From Flavobacteriales bacterium UBA3477 (lineage in GTDB: Bacteria > Bacteroidota > Bacteroidia > Flavobacteriales > Schleiferiaceae), in NCBI GenBank assembly GCA_002378005.1, contig DFQY01000008.1, forward strand, positions 1 to 64,000: a stretch of DNA of 64,000 nt. Direction: 5' to 3'. The notes below the pieces were generated by a model that worked only from the letters and a program-made list of their open reading frames with translations, ran no database searches and was not told where the DNA came from. Position 1 is the first letter of the stretch; every line of letters begins with the position of its first letter. Shown here piece by piece: positions 1-9,514 of this stretch. The position numbers were made by a program, and so were the translations under genes.

Positions 1-720
1 TGGGGACTTACCGGCCACCGCGTCGTGGGACACATTGCGATGGACCACCTCAACCCTGAGGTTAAAGCGCACATTATCAATACCCTTGATGGAGAAGACC
101 TAGCCATGGTCGCAAACTGGATGGACTTTATTAAGTCCGAACCGTCGTACGACAGCTTGAACGCATGGCACTACTGCACCGTAGAATCTGTCGACCACTT
201 GGACCACCACGAACACCCGGATAAAGGCGATGTTTGGATGGCCATCGATAAGTTCCTCAAGGAAATCGAGACACAAAACTACAGCGTAGATGAGGCCTTT
301 GCCTTGCGCGCCCTTGCCCACCTCATTGGCGATGTGCACCAGCCACTGCACTGTGGCAACGGTACGGACATGGGCGGAAACCAAGTCAAAGTCAAGTTCT
401 TCTGGGAGAGCTCCAACCTGCACCGCGTGTGGGACAGCGGACTCATTGATTACTGGAAAATGTCCTACACGGAATATTCTACTTGGATCATGAGCACTGT
501 GACTCCCGAGCATATTCAATCTTGGAAAGGCATGACCACCAAGGATTGGGTGCGCGAGAGCGTGGAAATGCGCGAGCAGTGCTACTCTACCATGGGGGAC
601 CCAGAAAGAATGGGCTACCGTTATGTTTACGACAATACTGAACTATTGCACTTGCGGTTGGCTCAGGCCGGCGTGCGCCTCGCGGACGCCCTCAACCAAG
701 CCTATGCCGCACGAGGCTGA
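1..720 (+). CDS. S1/P1-type zinc nuclease, 5' end outside the window
   Basis: Secreted single-strand-specific nuclease/3'-nucleotidase of the S1/P1 family, fold built around three zinc ions. The frame is open from base 1 and reads WGLTGHR at once; in this family the mature enzyme begins with that Trp, whose amino group binds zinc. The signal peptide and start codon must therefore lie just left of the window, and the 239 residues seen are nearly the whole mature protein. Visible ligand motifs are GHRVVGHIA (about 5-13), WHY, HLIGDVHQPLH (about 104-114) and NLHRVWDSG. Likely role is scavenging phosphate and nucleosides from nucleic acids in the periplasm or outside. It ends at a bidirectional terminator facing pepT. 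The family assignment is firm; the substrate is not shown. Confidence 0.93.
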   Translation, partial: WGLTGHRVVGHIAMDHLNPEVKAHIINTLDGEDLAMVANWMDFIKSEPSYDSLNAWHYCTVESVDHLDHHEHPDKGDVWMAIDKFLKEIETQNYSVDEAFALRALAHLIGDVHQPLHCGNGTDMGGNQVKVKFFWESSNLHRVWDSGLIDYWKMSYTEYSTWIMSTVTPEHIQSWKGMTTKDWVRESVEMREQCYSTMGDPERMGYRYVYDNTELLHLRLAQAGVRLADALNQAYAARG

Positions 721-740
721 GAAAAATTTTTGGCACCATA

Positions 741-770
741 AAAAAAGCCGCCCTCGGGGCGGCTTTTTTT
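741..770. terminator. Bidirectional terminator between nuclease and pepT
   Basis: GCCGCCC (747-753) pairs with GGGCGGC (757-763) around a TCG loop. Six A's precede it and seven T's follow, so it can work on both strands. It sits between two convergent genes and overlaps the last codons of pepT by two bases. Confidence 0.9.
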
Positions 771-2007
771 ATGCTTCAGTAGCTACTAGTTCGAGCAACT
801 TCACGATGACATCGGTGGCGCTCTCCATATCCTGTAGACTCACAAATTCATAGGGACTGTGGAAGGCATGCTCCCCGGCAAAAATATTGGGGCAAGGGAG
901 GCCCATGAAGCTGAGCTTTGAGCCATCTGTTCCGCCACGGATCTTCGCCTTACGCACAGGCAATCCGCACGCATCAATGGCTTTCTCTGCCACGGCCACG
1001 ACTTGCGGATGTTGGACGAGGATCTCCTTCATATTGCGGTATTGCTCGCTTATCTCAATCTCATAGCTGGTGCGCTTCACCGCCTTGGATGCTTGTTTGG
1101 CGAGAGCATGAAGGAGTTGGGCATATTCATTCAATTCCGTCGAATCAAAACTGCGCAAGATCATCGTAATGCGCACTTCTTCCACCCCTCCTTTAATCTC
1201 ATACGGATGTACGAAGCCGGCCTCTCCTTTGGTCGCTTCCGGCGCCCATTCTTGGCGCGGCAACAAACTCAAAAACACTCCAGCGGCCTTCAACGCATTG
1301 CCCATCTTCTTGTGAGCATAGCCTGGGTGGGTATTGGCCCCACGGAAAATCACGGTCGCACCATCTGCCGAGAAGGTCTCGTCTTCAATAGAACCCTTCG
1401 TGGCACCATCCATGGTATAACCCCAAGCAGCGCCTAATTTTTCTATATCCACATGGTCCGCCCCTCGGCCTATTTCTTCGTCCGGGGTGAACAGCAACTT
1501 CATAGTCGCGTGCGGCACCTCTGGGTGTTTCATTATATAGGCCGCGGCAGCCATGATCTCTGCTACCCCAGCTTTGTTATCTGCACCCAACAAGGTCGAA
1601 CCGTCCGAGGTAATAATGGTATGTCCTTCCATTTCCTTCAGTGGACCAAAAGCTTTGGGACCTATGACGACATCGCCCTTCGGCAACACAATATCACCTC
1701 CATCGTAGTTGTGGTGTAAGGTCGGTACCACTCCTGCCCCGCTGTATTCTGGCGAGGTATCCATGTGGGAACAAAAGCAAATGGCCGGAGCACTCTCGTG
1801 GCCTGCCGATGCTGGGACTGTCGCGTATACGTAGCCTTTCTCGTCCATGTGCGCATCACTCACGCCCATTGCGAGCAATTCTTCCACAAGCACGCGGCCC
1901 AAATCTTTTTGCTTTTCCGTCGACGGCACGGTAGGACTATGCGGGTCGCTTTGCGTGTCTATTTGTACGTAACGCTGAAATCTTTCTAAGAGATCGGGGT
2001 ATTTCAT
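769..2007 (-). CDS. pepT: Peptidase T (tripeptide aminopeptidase)
   Basis: Cytosolic M20B metallopeptidase that removes the N-terminal residue of tripeptides, using two zinc ions. At 412 residues it matches the usual PepT length (about 408). Motifs in order: FCSHMDTSPEYSG (HxD zinc site), LLGADNKAGVAEI (bridging Asp), FTPDEEIGRGADH (catalytic Glu and zinc Glu), a lid/dimerisation domain in the middle, RGGTDGS and the terminal zinc His in GEHAFHSPYEF. The ATG overlaps the stop of the upstream sugar transferase by four bases (2004-2007), so the two are probably translated from one mRNA, although their functions are unrelated. Very confident. Confidence 0.96.
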   Translation of the reverse strand: MKYPDLLERFQRYVQIDTQSDPHSPTVPSTEKQKDLGRVLVEELLAMGVSDAHMDEKGYVYATVPASAGHESAPAICFCSHMDTSPEYSGAGVVPTLHHNYDGGDIVLPKGDVVIGPKAFGPLKEMEGHTIITSDGSTLLGADNKAGVAEIMAAAAYIMKHPEVPHATMKLLFTPDEEIGRGADHVDIEKLGAAWGYTMDGATKGSIEDETFSADGATVIFRGANTHPGYAHKKMGNALKAAGVFLSLLPRQEWAPEATKGEAGFVHPYEIKGGVEEVRITMILRSFDSTELNEYAQLLHALAKQASKAVKRTSYEIEISEQYRNMKEILVQHPQVVAVAEKAIDACGLPVRKAKIRGGTDGSKLSFMGLPCPNIFAGEHAFHSPYEFVSLQDMESATDVIVKLLELVATEA

Positions 2008-3329
2008 CTGTCTAATTTTTGATGCAAGCTGCTCGGGTAAAACACCGTACGTAGCAGCGTTTCCAATATGATTCTAAGGTCCAATAGCAGGGACCAATTT
2101 TCAATGTAATACACGTCCGCCCGAATGCGCTCCTTCAACAAGGCTTCGTCCGCACCCGGTCCGCCACCGCGCAATCCTCTAATCTGAGCTAACCCAGTCA
2201 TCCCCGGTTTGGCCCAATGGCGTATACGGTAATTTTTAACTAACGAACTGTAGGATTCCACATCTTCGCTCGTGTGCGGGCGTGGTCCCACCAAACTCAT
2301 CTGTCCCGCCAAAACGTTGAACAGTTGTGGTAGCTCGTCCCAACCCATTTTGCGCATCCAACGCTGCAATGCATTGGAATCGCCCGTAGACGGTTTGATG
2401 GTCTGGAACTTTAAGACTTTGAAAGGCCTTCCGGACAAACCTACACGCTCTTGAATGAACAAAGGCTTCACCCCAGATAAGATCAAGAGTATTGCCGAAA
2501 TTGGAAAAATCCAAGACAGCAATGCTACGATGCCGACTAGGGCCAAAACCACATCAAATAATCGCTTGAAGAGGGCGTTGGACCACAATAACAAAGGTTC
2601 ACTTCGCCAGGAAAAAACCGGAATACCTTCCAGGGTGGACATATTCATCTGACCGGCATAATGCGCACCCATATCGGGAAGGTAGCGGAACCGCACACCG
2701 CGCATTTCTGCCCAGCGCTCTGCCTCTTGGTATTGCTCAGAAGCTGGCGACAAAGCACAGATAATTTCGTCCACGTTTAGGTTGTCGTCTAGCGTTTCAG
2801 CATCTGACCCAACATGTGTCCAACCCAATTCCGGGCGGTGGGTCGTAAGCGCAATAAAGGCGTCAGCAGTGGCGTGACTGCCTAATAAATAGAACCTACG
2901 TTGCCATTTTCCAGCGGCCATTTGGCGACGGAGGTAAGCCACATAAAATAATCGGCTCAACCAAGCAAAGGCATAGAAGGCACTGAAGAAGACCGCTAAA
3001 AAGAGGCGGCTGTAATAATATCCTTTGAGTCCTACGACGATAATTGCGAGGATGGCGAACTGCGCTAGGGCGGCTTGCAGCAGTTGGCCCGTGACGTTGC
3101 GTTGCTCTAAACCGGCCGTATAGGTGAAACTCCCTGACCAGCGACCCACGACGAGCCAGCTCACTCCGGTTAGCACCCAAAGCTGCAAGTAGTAGTTGTA
3201 ATATTCTGGATTCGAGATGCGTAGGTCTTCAAAGCGCCACCATCCCACTAACATGAACACGCCAACGATCAGCAATAAATCTGTCGCGAGTGTGAGTATT
3301 CTGTAAATATTTGCGCTCTGGTTCTGCAT
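2004..3329 (-). CDS. Polyprenyl-phosphate sugar phosphotransferase (WcaJ-like)
   Basis: Inner-membrane enzyme that starts exopolysaccharide or O-antigen repeat units by moving a sugar-1-phosphate from a UDP-sugar to undecaprenyl phosphate. It has an N-terminal bundle of about four membrane segments, a Rossmann-like middle, a further membrane segment after KRLFDV, and a C-terminal transferase domain with [22 protein letters not shown] and [13 protein letters not shown]. The usual KFRxM basic motif reads LKFQT, with Gln for Arg. The frame stays open to an ATG at 3455, but that would run 92 bases into recG; the start at 3329 (441 residues) lies just after a -7-like box at 3341-3348. No other polysaccharide genes are nearby, so the sugar is unknown. 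Confidence 0.88.
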   Translation of the reverse strand: MQNQSANIYRILTLATDLLLIVGVFMLVGWWRFEDLRISNPEYYNYYLQLWVLTGVSWLVVGRWSGSFTYTAGLEQRNVTGQLLQAALAQFAILAIIVVGLKGYYYSRLFLAVFFSAFYAFAWLSRLFYVAYLRRQMAAGKWQRRFYLLGSHATADAFIALTTHRPELGWTHVGSDAETLDDNLNVDEIICALSPASEQYQEAERWAEMRGVRFRYLPDMGAHYAGQMNMSTLEGIPVFSWRSEPLLLWSNALFKRLFDVVLALVGIVALLSWIFPISAILLILSGVKPLFIQERVGLSGRPFKVLKFQTIKPSTGDSNALQRWMRKMGWDELPQLFNVLAGQMSLVGPRPHTSEDVESYSSLVKNYRIRHWAKPGMTGLAQIRGLRGGGPGADEALLKERIRADVYYIENWSLLLDLRIILETLLRTVFYPSSLHQKLDR

Positions 3330-3340
3330 AAACGACGCTG

Positions 3341-3358
3341 AAAAGATACTTACTTTTA
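3341..3358. promoter_or_regulatory. Back-to-back -7 boxes for sugar transferase (-) and recG (+)
   Basis: On the minus strand 3348-3341 reads TATCTTTT and on the plus strand 3351-3358 reads TACTTTTA; each matches TAnnTTTG at all but the last base. They face away from each other, two bases apart. The recG start codon is only five bases beyond its box. Inferred from motif only. Confidence 0.5.
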
Positions 3359-3363
3359 CAACG

Positions 3364-5454
3364 ATGAGCACAACCCAAAGCCCTATAGTATATGCCAACG
3401 GTGTTGGACCGGATCGCGCCGCAGTCCTTGCGGAGGAACTTGGGGTGTGTACCATGCGCCAAATGCTCGAGCACTACCCCTTCCGCTATGTGGATAAAAG
3501 TAATTTTTCCACAGTGGCGGGGCTGACCGCATTTAGCGGCGAGGTGCAAATCAAAGGGCAAATCACCGGATGGGAAACCATGGGTGTGGGCAGGCAAAGC
3601 AGATTAGTCGCATATTTCAAAGATTCAACCGGTGAAATAGAATTGGTTTGGTTTAAGGGGGCCAAGTGGATCTCGCGTTCCCTCAAGGCCAATGTGCCGC
3701 TCATCGTGTACGGTAAAGTCAATGACTTCAAGGGAAAAAAGAGCATTCCCCATCCTGAAATATACGCCCCCGAGACGCAGCAAAGCTCCACCTTGGAACC
3801 TGTGTACTCCACCACCGACAAAATGACCAAAAAAGGCCTTCATTCTAAAGGATTAGGCAAAGTCATTTATGGGATCTTAAAAACGGAATTGGGCGAAATC
3901 CAAGATCCCTTGAGCGAAGCTTTTCGAGCGAAACACGGGCTCATCGGATTGCCCCAAGCCCTTCAGTGGATTCACTTCCCTAAAAGTGTCGAACACCTCG
4001 AAGCGGCCAAAAAACGAATCAAGTTTGACGAGTTCTTCTTTTTACAACTGACCCAATTGCGCAACAAAATGCGACAGAAAACCGGCATCAAAGGCTATGC
4101 TTTCGATGAGGTGGGACAGACATTCTTAAACTTCTACGAAAATCACCTTCCTTTCGAATTGACGAGTGCGCAAAAGCGCGTGGTCAAAGAAATCCGGGCC
4201 GATGTCCGCACCGGCGCTCAGATGAACAGATTAGTGCAAGGCGATGTAGGTAGCGGTAAAACCATCGTGGCACTGTTGGCTATGTTATTGGCCATAGACA
4301 ATGGGTACCAAGCGGCCTTAATGGCGCCTACAGAAATCCTGGCCACCCAACATTATGAAGGCTTAAAGGAATTGTGCGCCCCAGCCCGCATTTCCATCGC
4401 CCTGCTCACTGGAAGTTCCACCGCTGCCGAGCGCGCCTCCATTCACCAGAGTCTAGCGGACGGTAGCCTATCCATTCTGATCGGGACCCACGCCCTTATC
4501 GAACCTACAGTAAAGTTTGCCAATCTTGGCCTTGCCGTCATCGACGAACAGCATCGATTCGGCGTTGCCCAGCGCGCTAAATTGTGGAAGAAAAACGAGC
4601 ATCCGCCACATGTATTGGTCATGACTGCCACCCCTATCCCTCGCACCCTCGCCATGAGCATCTATGGGGATTTAGACGTGAGCACCATCGATGAGCTGCC
4701 GCCGGGAAGAAAACCTATACAGACACACCATCTCTACGATAAAAATCGCCTCAAACTCAACGGCTTCATGCAACGTGAAATTGCCAAGGGACGCCAAGTC
4801 TACGTGGTATTCCCGTTGATTGAGGAAAGTGAAAAATTGGACCTTAAAAACCTTCAAGACGGCTACGAACAACTCCTGAGAGATTTTCCTCGTCCGCAAT
4901 ACGAAATCGCAGTGATCCACGGGCGCATGAATGCGGAGGAAAAGGAGGGTGAAATGCAGCGCTTCGCCAAAGGCAAGGCGAACATTCTCGTCGCCACTAC
5001 AGTTATTGAGGTGGGTGTGAACGTCCCAAATGCAAGTGTGATGGTGATTGAAAATGCCGAGCGTTTTGGATTGAGTCAATTGCATCAGCTGCGCGGACGC
5101 GTCGGCCGAGGGTCTGAAGAGAGCTACTGCGTGCTGGTCTCTTCCTTCAAACTAACCGAGGATGCAAAGACGCGTTTAGAGACCATGGTTCGCACTCAAG
5201 ATGGGTTTGAAATTGCCGAAGTCGACATGCAATTACGCGGTCCTGGAGATATGATGGGCACTCGGCAGAGCGGCCAATTGCCTTTTAAACTCGCCTCCCT
5301 CACCGGAGATGGACCACTTTTAGCTTGGACGCGGCACATCGTGGAACAGTTATTGCGCGAAGACCCGCAATTGGACCTAAAAGACCACCAAAGCATAAGA
5401 GACCACTGGGCCGCATTGTACAAGCACCAGTGGGGATGGAACCGAATATCATAA
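3364..5454 (+). CDS. recG: ATP-dependent DNA helicase RecG
   Basis: Branch-migration helicase that remodels stalled replication forks and Holliday junctions. The 696 residues hold the usual layout: an N-terminal region (YANGVGPDRAAVLAEELG), an OB-fold wedge domain at about 60-150, then two RecA-like helicase lobes. Visible motifs are Walker A GDVGSGKT near residue 293, DEQHRFG (motif II in RecG form) near 394, TATPIPRT near 421, GRVGRG and the C-terminal QLRGPGDMMGTRQSG. The start at ATG 3364 fits the family's N-terminus. The downstream membrane protein begins one base after the stop codon, so the two are co-transcribed. Confidence 0.98.
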   Translation: MSTTQSPIVYANGVGPDRAAVLAEELGVCTMRQMLEHYPFRYVDKSNFSTVAGLTAFSGEVQIKGQITGWETMGVGRQSRLVAYFKDSTGEIELVWFKGAKWISRSLKANVPLIVYGKVNDFKGKKSIPHPEIYAPETQQSSTLEPVYSTTDKMTKKGLHSKGLGKVIYGILKTELGEIQDPLSEAFRAKHGLIGLPQALQWIHFPKSVEHLEAAKKRIKFDEFFFLQLTQLRNKMRQKTGIKGYAFDEVGQTFLNFYENHLPFELTSAQKRVVKEIRADVRTGAQMNRLVQGDVGSGKTIVALLAMLLAIDNGYQAALMAPTEILATQHYEGLKELCAPARISIALLTGSSTAAERASIHQSLADGSLSILIGTHALIEPTVKFANLGLAVIDEQHRFGVAQRAKLWKKNEHPPHVLVMTATPIPRTLAMSIYGDLDVSTIDELPPGRKPIQTHHLYDKNRLKLNGFMQREIAKGRQVYVVFPLIEESEKLDLKNLQDGYEQLLRDFPRPQYEIAVIHGRMNAEEKEGEMQRFAKGKANILVATTVIEVGVNVPNASVMVIENAERFGLSQLHQLRGRVGRGSEESYCVLVSSFKLTEDAKTRLETMVRTQDGFEIAEVDMQLRGPGDMMGTRQSGQLPFKLASLTGDGPLLAWTRHIVEQLLREDPQLDLKDHQSIRDHWAALYKHQWGWNRIS

Positions 5455-5455
5455 G

Positions 5456-6061
5456 ATGCCAAAACGTATATCCATTTTCCTAAAAGCCTACCACCAACTT
5501 CTATTGCGCACAGGCGGGTATACCTTCTTACGTTCAAACTTGCTAAAACTCGGCGCCTCCATCCTCATCATTATTGGCCTGTTTTACCTAATCGACGGAT
5601 TCATCATCAACATCGACAATGCCATGGCTTGGGTCACTCAAATCCTCTCCCCGGCCGGCCTGATCAGCTTATTTTTCTTCAGCGAAGTTTCATTTGGATT
5701 CATCACCCCCGAACTCCTCATCGTTTGGGCAGATGAAACCCTTAAGCCCAACTGGATGCTGGCCCTTTTGGCCACGTTGAGCTACACCGCGGGAATAGTT
5801 TCCTATTTCATTGGCCGATTCTGGTCTACACGCAAAATCGTGCGCGAACGAATCCTCGAACGCAACGCCACCACCATGGACCAGCTGCGCAGCTTCGGGG
5901 GACTGATCATCATCCTGGCCGCCCTCACCCCATTACCCTATCCTATCGTCTGCCAACTCAGCGGTATGAATAAATACCCGTTCAAATATTTCGTGTGGAT
6001 CACCCTGGTGAGATTCCTCAGATTTGGACTCTATGGCGCCCTACTCTTTTCTGCCTTTTAA
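5456..6061 (+). CDS. VTT/DedA-like small membrane protein (YqaA type)
   Basis: Integral inner-membrane protein of 201 residues with about four to five hydrophobic segments. The central part (FFSEVSFGFITPELLIVWA, then SYTAGIVSYFIGRFW, then LTPLPYPIVCQLSG) resembles the VTT/SNARE-associated domain of YqaA/DedA proteins, some of which flip polyprenyl phosphate or phospholipids. Gene-specific function is unknown. Separated from recG by a single base, so it depends on the recG promoter; the pheT promoter follows 38 bases downstream. Confidence 0.72.
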   Translation: MPKRISIFLKAYHQLLLRTGGYTFLRSNLLKLGASILIIIGLFYLIDGFIINIDNAMAWVTQILSPAGLISLFFFSEVSFGFITPELLIVWADETLKPNWMLALLATLSYTAGIVSYFIGRFWSTRKIVRERILERNATTMDQLRSFGGLIIILAALTPLPYPIVCQLSGMNKYPFKYFVWITLVRFLRFGLYGALLFSAF

Positions 6062-6077
6062 AAGGCGCGTATTGCCC

Positions 6078-6107
6078 TTTGCTTTTGCCGGGCAAAGTGT
6101 ACCTTTG
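6078..6107 (+). promoter_or_regulatory. Bacteroidota promoter of pheT
   Basis: TTTG at 6078-6081 and TACCTTTG at 6100-6107, 18 bases apart, match the -33/-7 elements of Bacteroidota primary promoters. The pheT ATG is 23 bases after the -7 box. Confidence 0.75.
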
Positions 6108-6130
6108 AACCTTATTCGAATTTTGCGCGC

Positions 6131-8545
6131 ATGAAGATTTCATACCGTTGGTTAAAGCGATACTTACACCTAGACCTCAGCCCTGAGCGAGTAGCCGAAA
6201 TCCTAACCGATACTGGCCTAGAAGTGGAAGGTATTGAAGAAGTTGAATCCGTTAAAGGCGGACTCCGCGGAGTAGTCGTGGGCAAAGTATTGACCTGCGA
6301 ACAACACCCCAACGCTGATCGATTGCGCATCACCACCGTCGATGTGGGCGAAAATGAACCTCTGCAAATAGTTTGTGGCGCTCCAAACGTCGCCGCTGGA
6401 CAAACCGTACCAGTGGCCCTCGTCGGCACCACCCTCTACCCCAGCGGTGAAGAATTGACCTTGAAAAAAGGAAAAATCCGCGGTGAGGTGAGCATGGGAA
6501 TGATCTGTGCAGAAGACGAGCTAGGATTAGGCAATGACCACGATGGCATCCTCGTGCTCGAGGATAAATGGAAGGCTGGTATCCCTTGTGCCAAAGTATT
6601 TTCACTGGAATCCGACCACATATTTGAAATAGGCTTGACACCAAACCGCACCGACGCCATGGGACACATTGGTATGGCCCGCGACCTGCGTGCGGCGTTG
6701 ATCACCGCGGGAGAATCGGCTCCAGCTCTAACAATTCCGAGCGGCACATTCCCTACAAACGCCACCAACCCCATCACCCTTACAGTGGAAGATGATGGCT
6801 GTCCAGCCTACTATGGCGCATACCTCACCAATATTACCGTACAAGAAAGCCCCGAGTGGTTGCGCAATAGCTTGACCGCCATCGGCCTCACCCCGAAAAA
6901 CAACGTCGTAGATATCACCAACTACGTCATGCACACCTTCGGTCATCCATTGCATGCCTTTGATGCAGATCAACTTCAAGGCAATGCCGTGATCGTACGT
7001 CCCGCAAAGGCCGGCGAAACCCTCACCACTTTGGATGAGGTAGAACGCACCTTGGACCCTGCAGATATGATTATTGCCGACGCCAAAGGGCCCGTTTGTA
7101 TTGCCGGTGTATTGGGTGGATTGACCAGCGGAGTAAGCCAAAACACTAAAAATATTTATCTCGAAGGCGCTTATTTCAACGCCGTACGAGTGAGAAAAAC
7201 CGCCAAGCGTCACGCTATCAATTCCGATGCCAGCTACCGCTACGAGCGCGGTGTAGACCCTAACATTACGGCACAAGCGCATGCTTACGCCCTATCACTA
7301 TTAGCAGAACTCGCAGGTGCTGAAATCAGCCCTGTGGACCTCGAAGGACCTGCCTCATTCCCGTGGGAAGAAGTGAGCTTTAGTTTCCAAAAAGTCATGT
7401 CTTTGATAGGACTAGAACTCAGCGCGGATACCGTGAATTTGATCCTAAAACTATTGGACTTCAAAATCCTTGAGGTCAATGGAGATACTTGGAAAGTCAC
7501 AGTCCCCACCTACCGCGTGGATGTGACCCGTGATGTAGATATTGCCGAGGAAATCTTAAGAATTTATGGATTCAACAAGGTAGAGGTGCCTTCGCAAATG
7601 AAAATTAGCGTGGCTCCACTGGACCCTCGTCCCGAAAAACTAGAAAAGAATGTGCTCCAACAGCTCACCGGAAATGGTTTCTTCGAAATCATGAACAATT
7701 CCTTGAGCAAGGGCGAGGATTATGAAAAACTTCAAGGCGAACTCGAGGACTCCCTCGTGGAGATGATGAACCCACTGAGTCTCGACCTCAATGTGATGCG
7801 CGCCAACCTGCTCTTTGGCGGTTTGCAAGCCATCAGCTTCAACCAGAAACGCCAACAACCGAACTTGAGATTTTTCGAGCGAGGAAAAACATACGGCAAA
7901 GGGGCCAGCGGGTATTACGAACAAACCAAGCTCGACCTTTTCGCCGCTGGCCACACCACCACAGACAGTTGGAATCAAGGCGCCCAAGCCAACGATTATT
8001 TCTGGATGAAGGGAATGATGGAGGCACTACTTGATAGATTGGGACTGAACGCCACTTTTAAGACGGGCAGCCACTCCCTGTACAGCGAGTATGTAGAAAT
8101 CAAGGCAGGCAAGAGCTCCATTGGATTCCTAGGCTTAGTACATCCAAAGGTGTTGAAGCATTTCGATTGTAAAGGAGCAGTGGTACATGCTTCGATGAAT
8201 TGGGATCAATGTGTCCAATTAGTCTTGCAGCAAGGCAGCCAACTCTTCGAAAACCTACCCAAGTTCCCATCCGTACGCCGCGATGTGGCGCTATTGGTCG
8301 ACCGAAACGAATCCTACCAAAACATGGAGGAGATCATCACCCAAACGGGCCGCGGACTCTTACAAAACACCTTTCTGTTCGATGTATACGAAGGGGATAA
8401 GTTGCCGAGCGACAAGAAGAGTTATGCGATCGGAATGATTTTCCAAGACGCCAACAAAACGCTGAACGATAAGGCAGTAGATAAAATGGTTTCGAAGATT
8501 CTGGACCAATTGAACAAACGTGCAGGGGCTGTGTTGAGGCAGTAG
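6131..8545 (+). CDS. pheT: Phenylalanine-tRNA ligase beta subunit
   Basis: Beta chain of the (alpha-beta)2 enzyme that charges tRNA-Phe. The 804 residues show the full bacterial set: N-terminal OB-fold tRNA-binding domain at about 40-150 (VGKVLTCEQHPNADRL), B3/B4 editing domain around 210-400, B5 domain (TYRVDVTRDVDIAEEILRIYG), a catalytic-like core, and the C-terminal anticodon-binding FDX-ACB domain (FPSVRRDVALLVD to the end). The alpha subunit gene pheS is not in the window. A deacetylase-fold gene starts one base after the stop, forming a two-gene unit. Confidence 0.98.
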   Translation: MKISYRWLKRYLHLDLSPERVAEILTDTGLEVEGIEEVESVKGGLRGVVVGKVLTCEQHPNADRLRITTVDVGENEPLQIVCGAPNVAAGQTVPVALVGTTLYPSGEELTLKKGKIRGEVSMGMICAEDELGLGNDHDGILVLEDKWKAGIPCAKVFSLESDHIFEIGLTPNRTDAMGHIGMARDLRAALITAGESAPALTIPSGTFPTNATNPITLTVEDDGCPAYYGAYLTNITVQESPEWLRNSLTAIGLTPKNNVVDITNYVMHTFGHPLHAFDADQLQGNAVIVRPAKAGETLTTLDEVERTLDPADMIIADAKGPVCIAGVLGGLTSGVSQNTKNIYLEGAYFNAVRVRKTAKRHAINSDASYRYERGVDPNITAQAHAYALSLLAELAGAEISPVDLEGPASFPWEEVSFSFQKVMSLIGLELSADTVNLILKLLDFKILEVNGDTWKVTVPTYRVDVTRDVDIAEEILRIYGFNKVEVPSQMKISVAPLDPRPEKLEKNVLQQLTGNGFFEIMNNSLSKGEDYEKLQGELEDSLVEMMNPLSLDLNVMRANLLFGGLQAISFNQKRQQPNLRFFERGKTYGKGASGYYEQTKLDLFAAGHTTTDSWNQGAQANDYFWMKGMMEALLDRLGLNATFKTGSHSLYSEYVEIKAGKSSIGFLGLVHPKVLKHFDCKGAVVHASMNWDQCVQLVLQQGSQLFENLPKFPSVRRDVALLVDRNESYQNMEEIITQTGRGLLQNTFLFDVYEGDKLPSDKKSYAIGMIFQDANKTLNDKAVDKMVSKILDQLNKRAGAVLRQ

Positions 8546-8546
8546 C

Positions 8547-9452
8547 ATGATCAAAATCGCCTGGGCACCCATTTATCATCATCCCTTACCGGACAACCAT
8601 AGGTTTCCCATGGCGAAATACAGCCTGCTCCCAGAGCAGCTGATGTACGAAGGCACCCTCACTAGGGACCAAATCATCCATCCTAGCCTTCTCCCAGAAA
8701 AACGAATCCTGCGCACACATAGCGCAGCATATTGGCAGCAACTCAAGGACTTGACATTGCCGGGTAAAGCGCAGCGAAAAATTGGCTTCCCCCTATCCCA
8801 ACAATTGATCGACCGCGAGCGCACTATCTGTCAAGGCACAGTAGACCTTGCCGTTCACGCCCTCACCCACCAAAGCGCCGGACTCAATGTTGCCGGTGGC
8901 ACACACCATGCCTACTATGACCACGGCGAAGGATTTTGTATCCTCAACGACATCATCATCGGCGCCCACCACCTCATCGACTTTCACGGCCTCGAACGCA
9001 TCCTCGTCATTGACCTAGACGTTCACCAAGGCAACGGCACCGCCGTTCTCACGCAGGGCGACCCGCGCATCTATACCTTTTCCATGCATGGCGCCAAAAA
9101 CTATCCCTACCACAAGGAAACTTCCGACCTAGATATTCCCCTAGAAGACTTCACTGGTGATCATATCTACCTCAGTACTTTGGAAGAATCCTTGGAGAAA
9201 CTCTTCAATACAGTACAACCCGAATTTGTCTTCTTTCAGAGTGGTGTGGACGTTTTGCAAGGCGATAAACTTGGTCGCATGGGACTCACCTTGCAAGGTT
9301 GCAAACGCAGGGACGAACTCGTTTTTGAATACTGCAAACGGCACCTCACTCCTGTGGTCGCAGTGATGGGCGGGGGCTATAGTCCAAAAATCAAAACCAT
9401 TATTGAAGCGCACGCCAACACTTTCCGTTTGGCTTCTTTTTATTTTGGTTAG
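8547..9452 (+). CDS. Histone deacetylase family hydrolase
   Basis: Zinc-dependent deacetylase-fold enzyme of the AcuC/HDAC superfamily, 301 residues, probably cytosolic. The active-site signature is complete: GGTHHAYYDHGEGFCILND (general-base His pair and charge relay), DLDVHQGNGT near residue 156 (zinc Asp and His), then the distal Asp in FFQSGVDVL and the GGGYSP loop. Natural substrate is unknown; family members act on acetyl-lysine, acetylpolyamines or acetoin-pathway enzymes. It is one base downstream of pheT and must share its transcript. The bacterial family is common in Bacteroidota, so the fold is sure and the substrate is not. Confidence 0.9.
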   Translation: MIKIAWAPIYHHPLPDNHRFPMAKYSLLPEQLMYEGTLTRDQIIHPSLLPEKRILRTHSAAYWQQLKDLTLPGKAQRKIGFPLSQQLIDRERTICQGTVDLAVHALTHQSAGLNVAGGTHHAYYDHGEGFCILNDIIIGAHHLIDFHGLERILVIDLDVHQGNGTAVLTQGDPRIYTFSMHGAKNYPYHKETSDLDIPLEDFTGDHIYLSTLEESLEKLFNTVQPEFVFFQSGVDVLQGDKLGRMGLTLQGCKRRDELVFEYCKRHLTPVVAVMGGGYSPKIKTIIEAHANTFRLASFYFG

Positions 9453-9502
9453 CCTGTTGATAGTACTGTCTCACCTAAAGTAAAACTGAGAGGCTCATAA
9501 CA

Positions 9503-9510
9503 TACCTTTA
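9503..9510 (+). promoter_or_regulatory. -7 box TACCTTTA of the 9515 gene
   Basis: TACCTTTA matches TAnnTTTG at seven of eight positions. Only four bases separate it from the ATG at 9515, so transcription would begin at or very near the start codon, giving a leaderless or nearly leaderless mRNA. Confidence 0.5.
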
Positions 9511-9514
9511 TAGG

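Noticed and set aside
1..720. S1/P1 nuclease as a toxin or defence effector
   Set aside because: It has the mature N-terminus of an exported scavenging nuclease and no immunity or trigger gene beside it.
3330..3455. Extension of the sugar transferase upstream to 3455
   Set aside because: It would overlap recG by 92 bases and pass through both predicted -7 boxes.
6728..7282. 184-codon open frame antisense to pheT
   Set aside because: Fully inside an unambiguous pheT; no promoter or domain.
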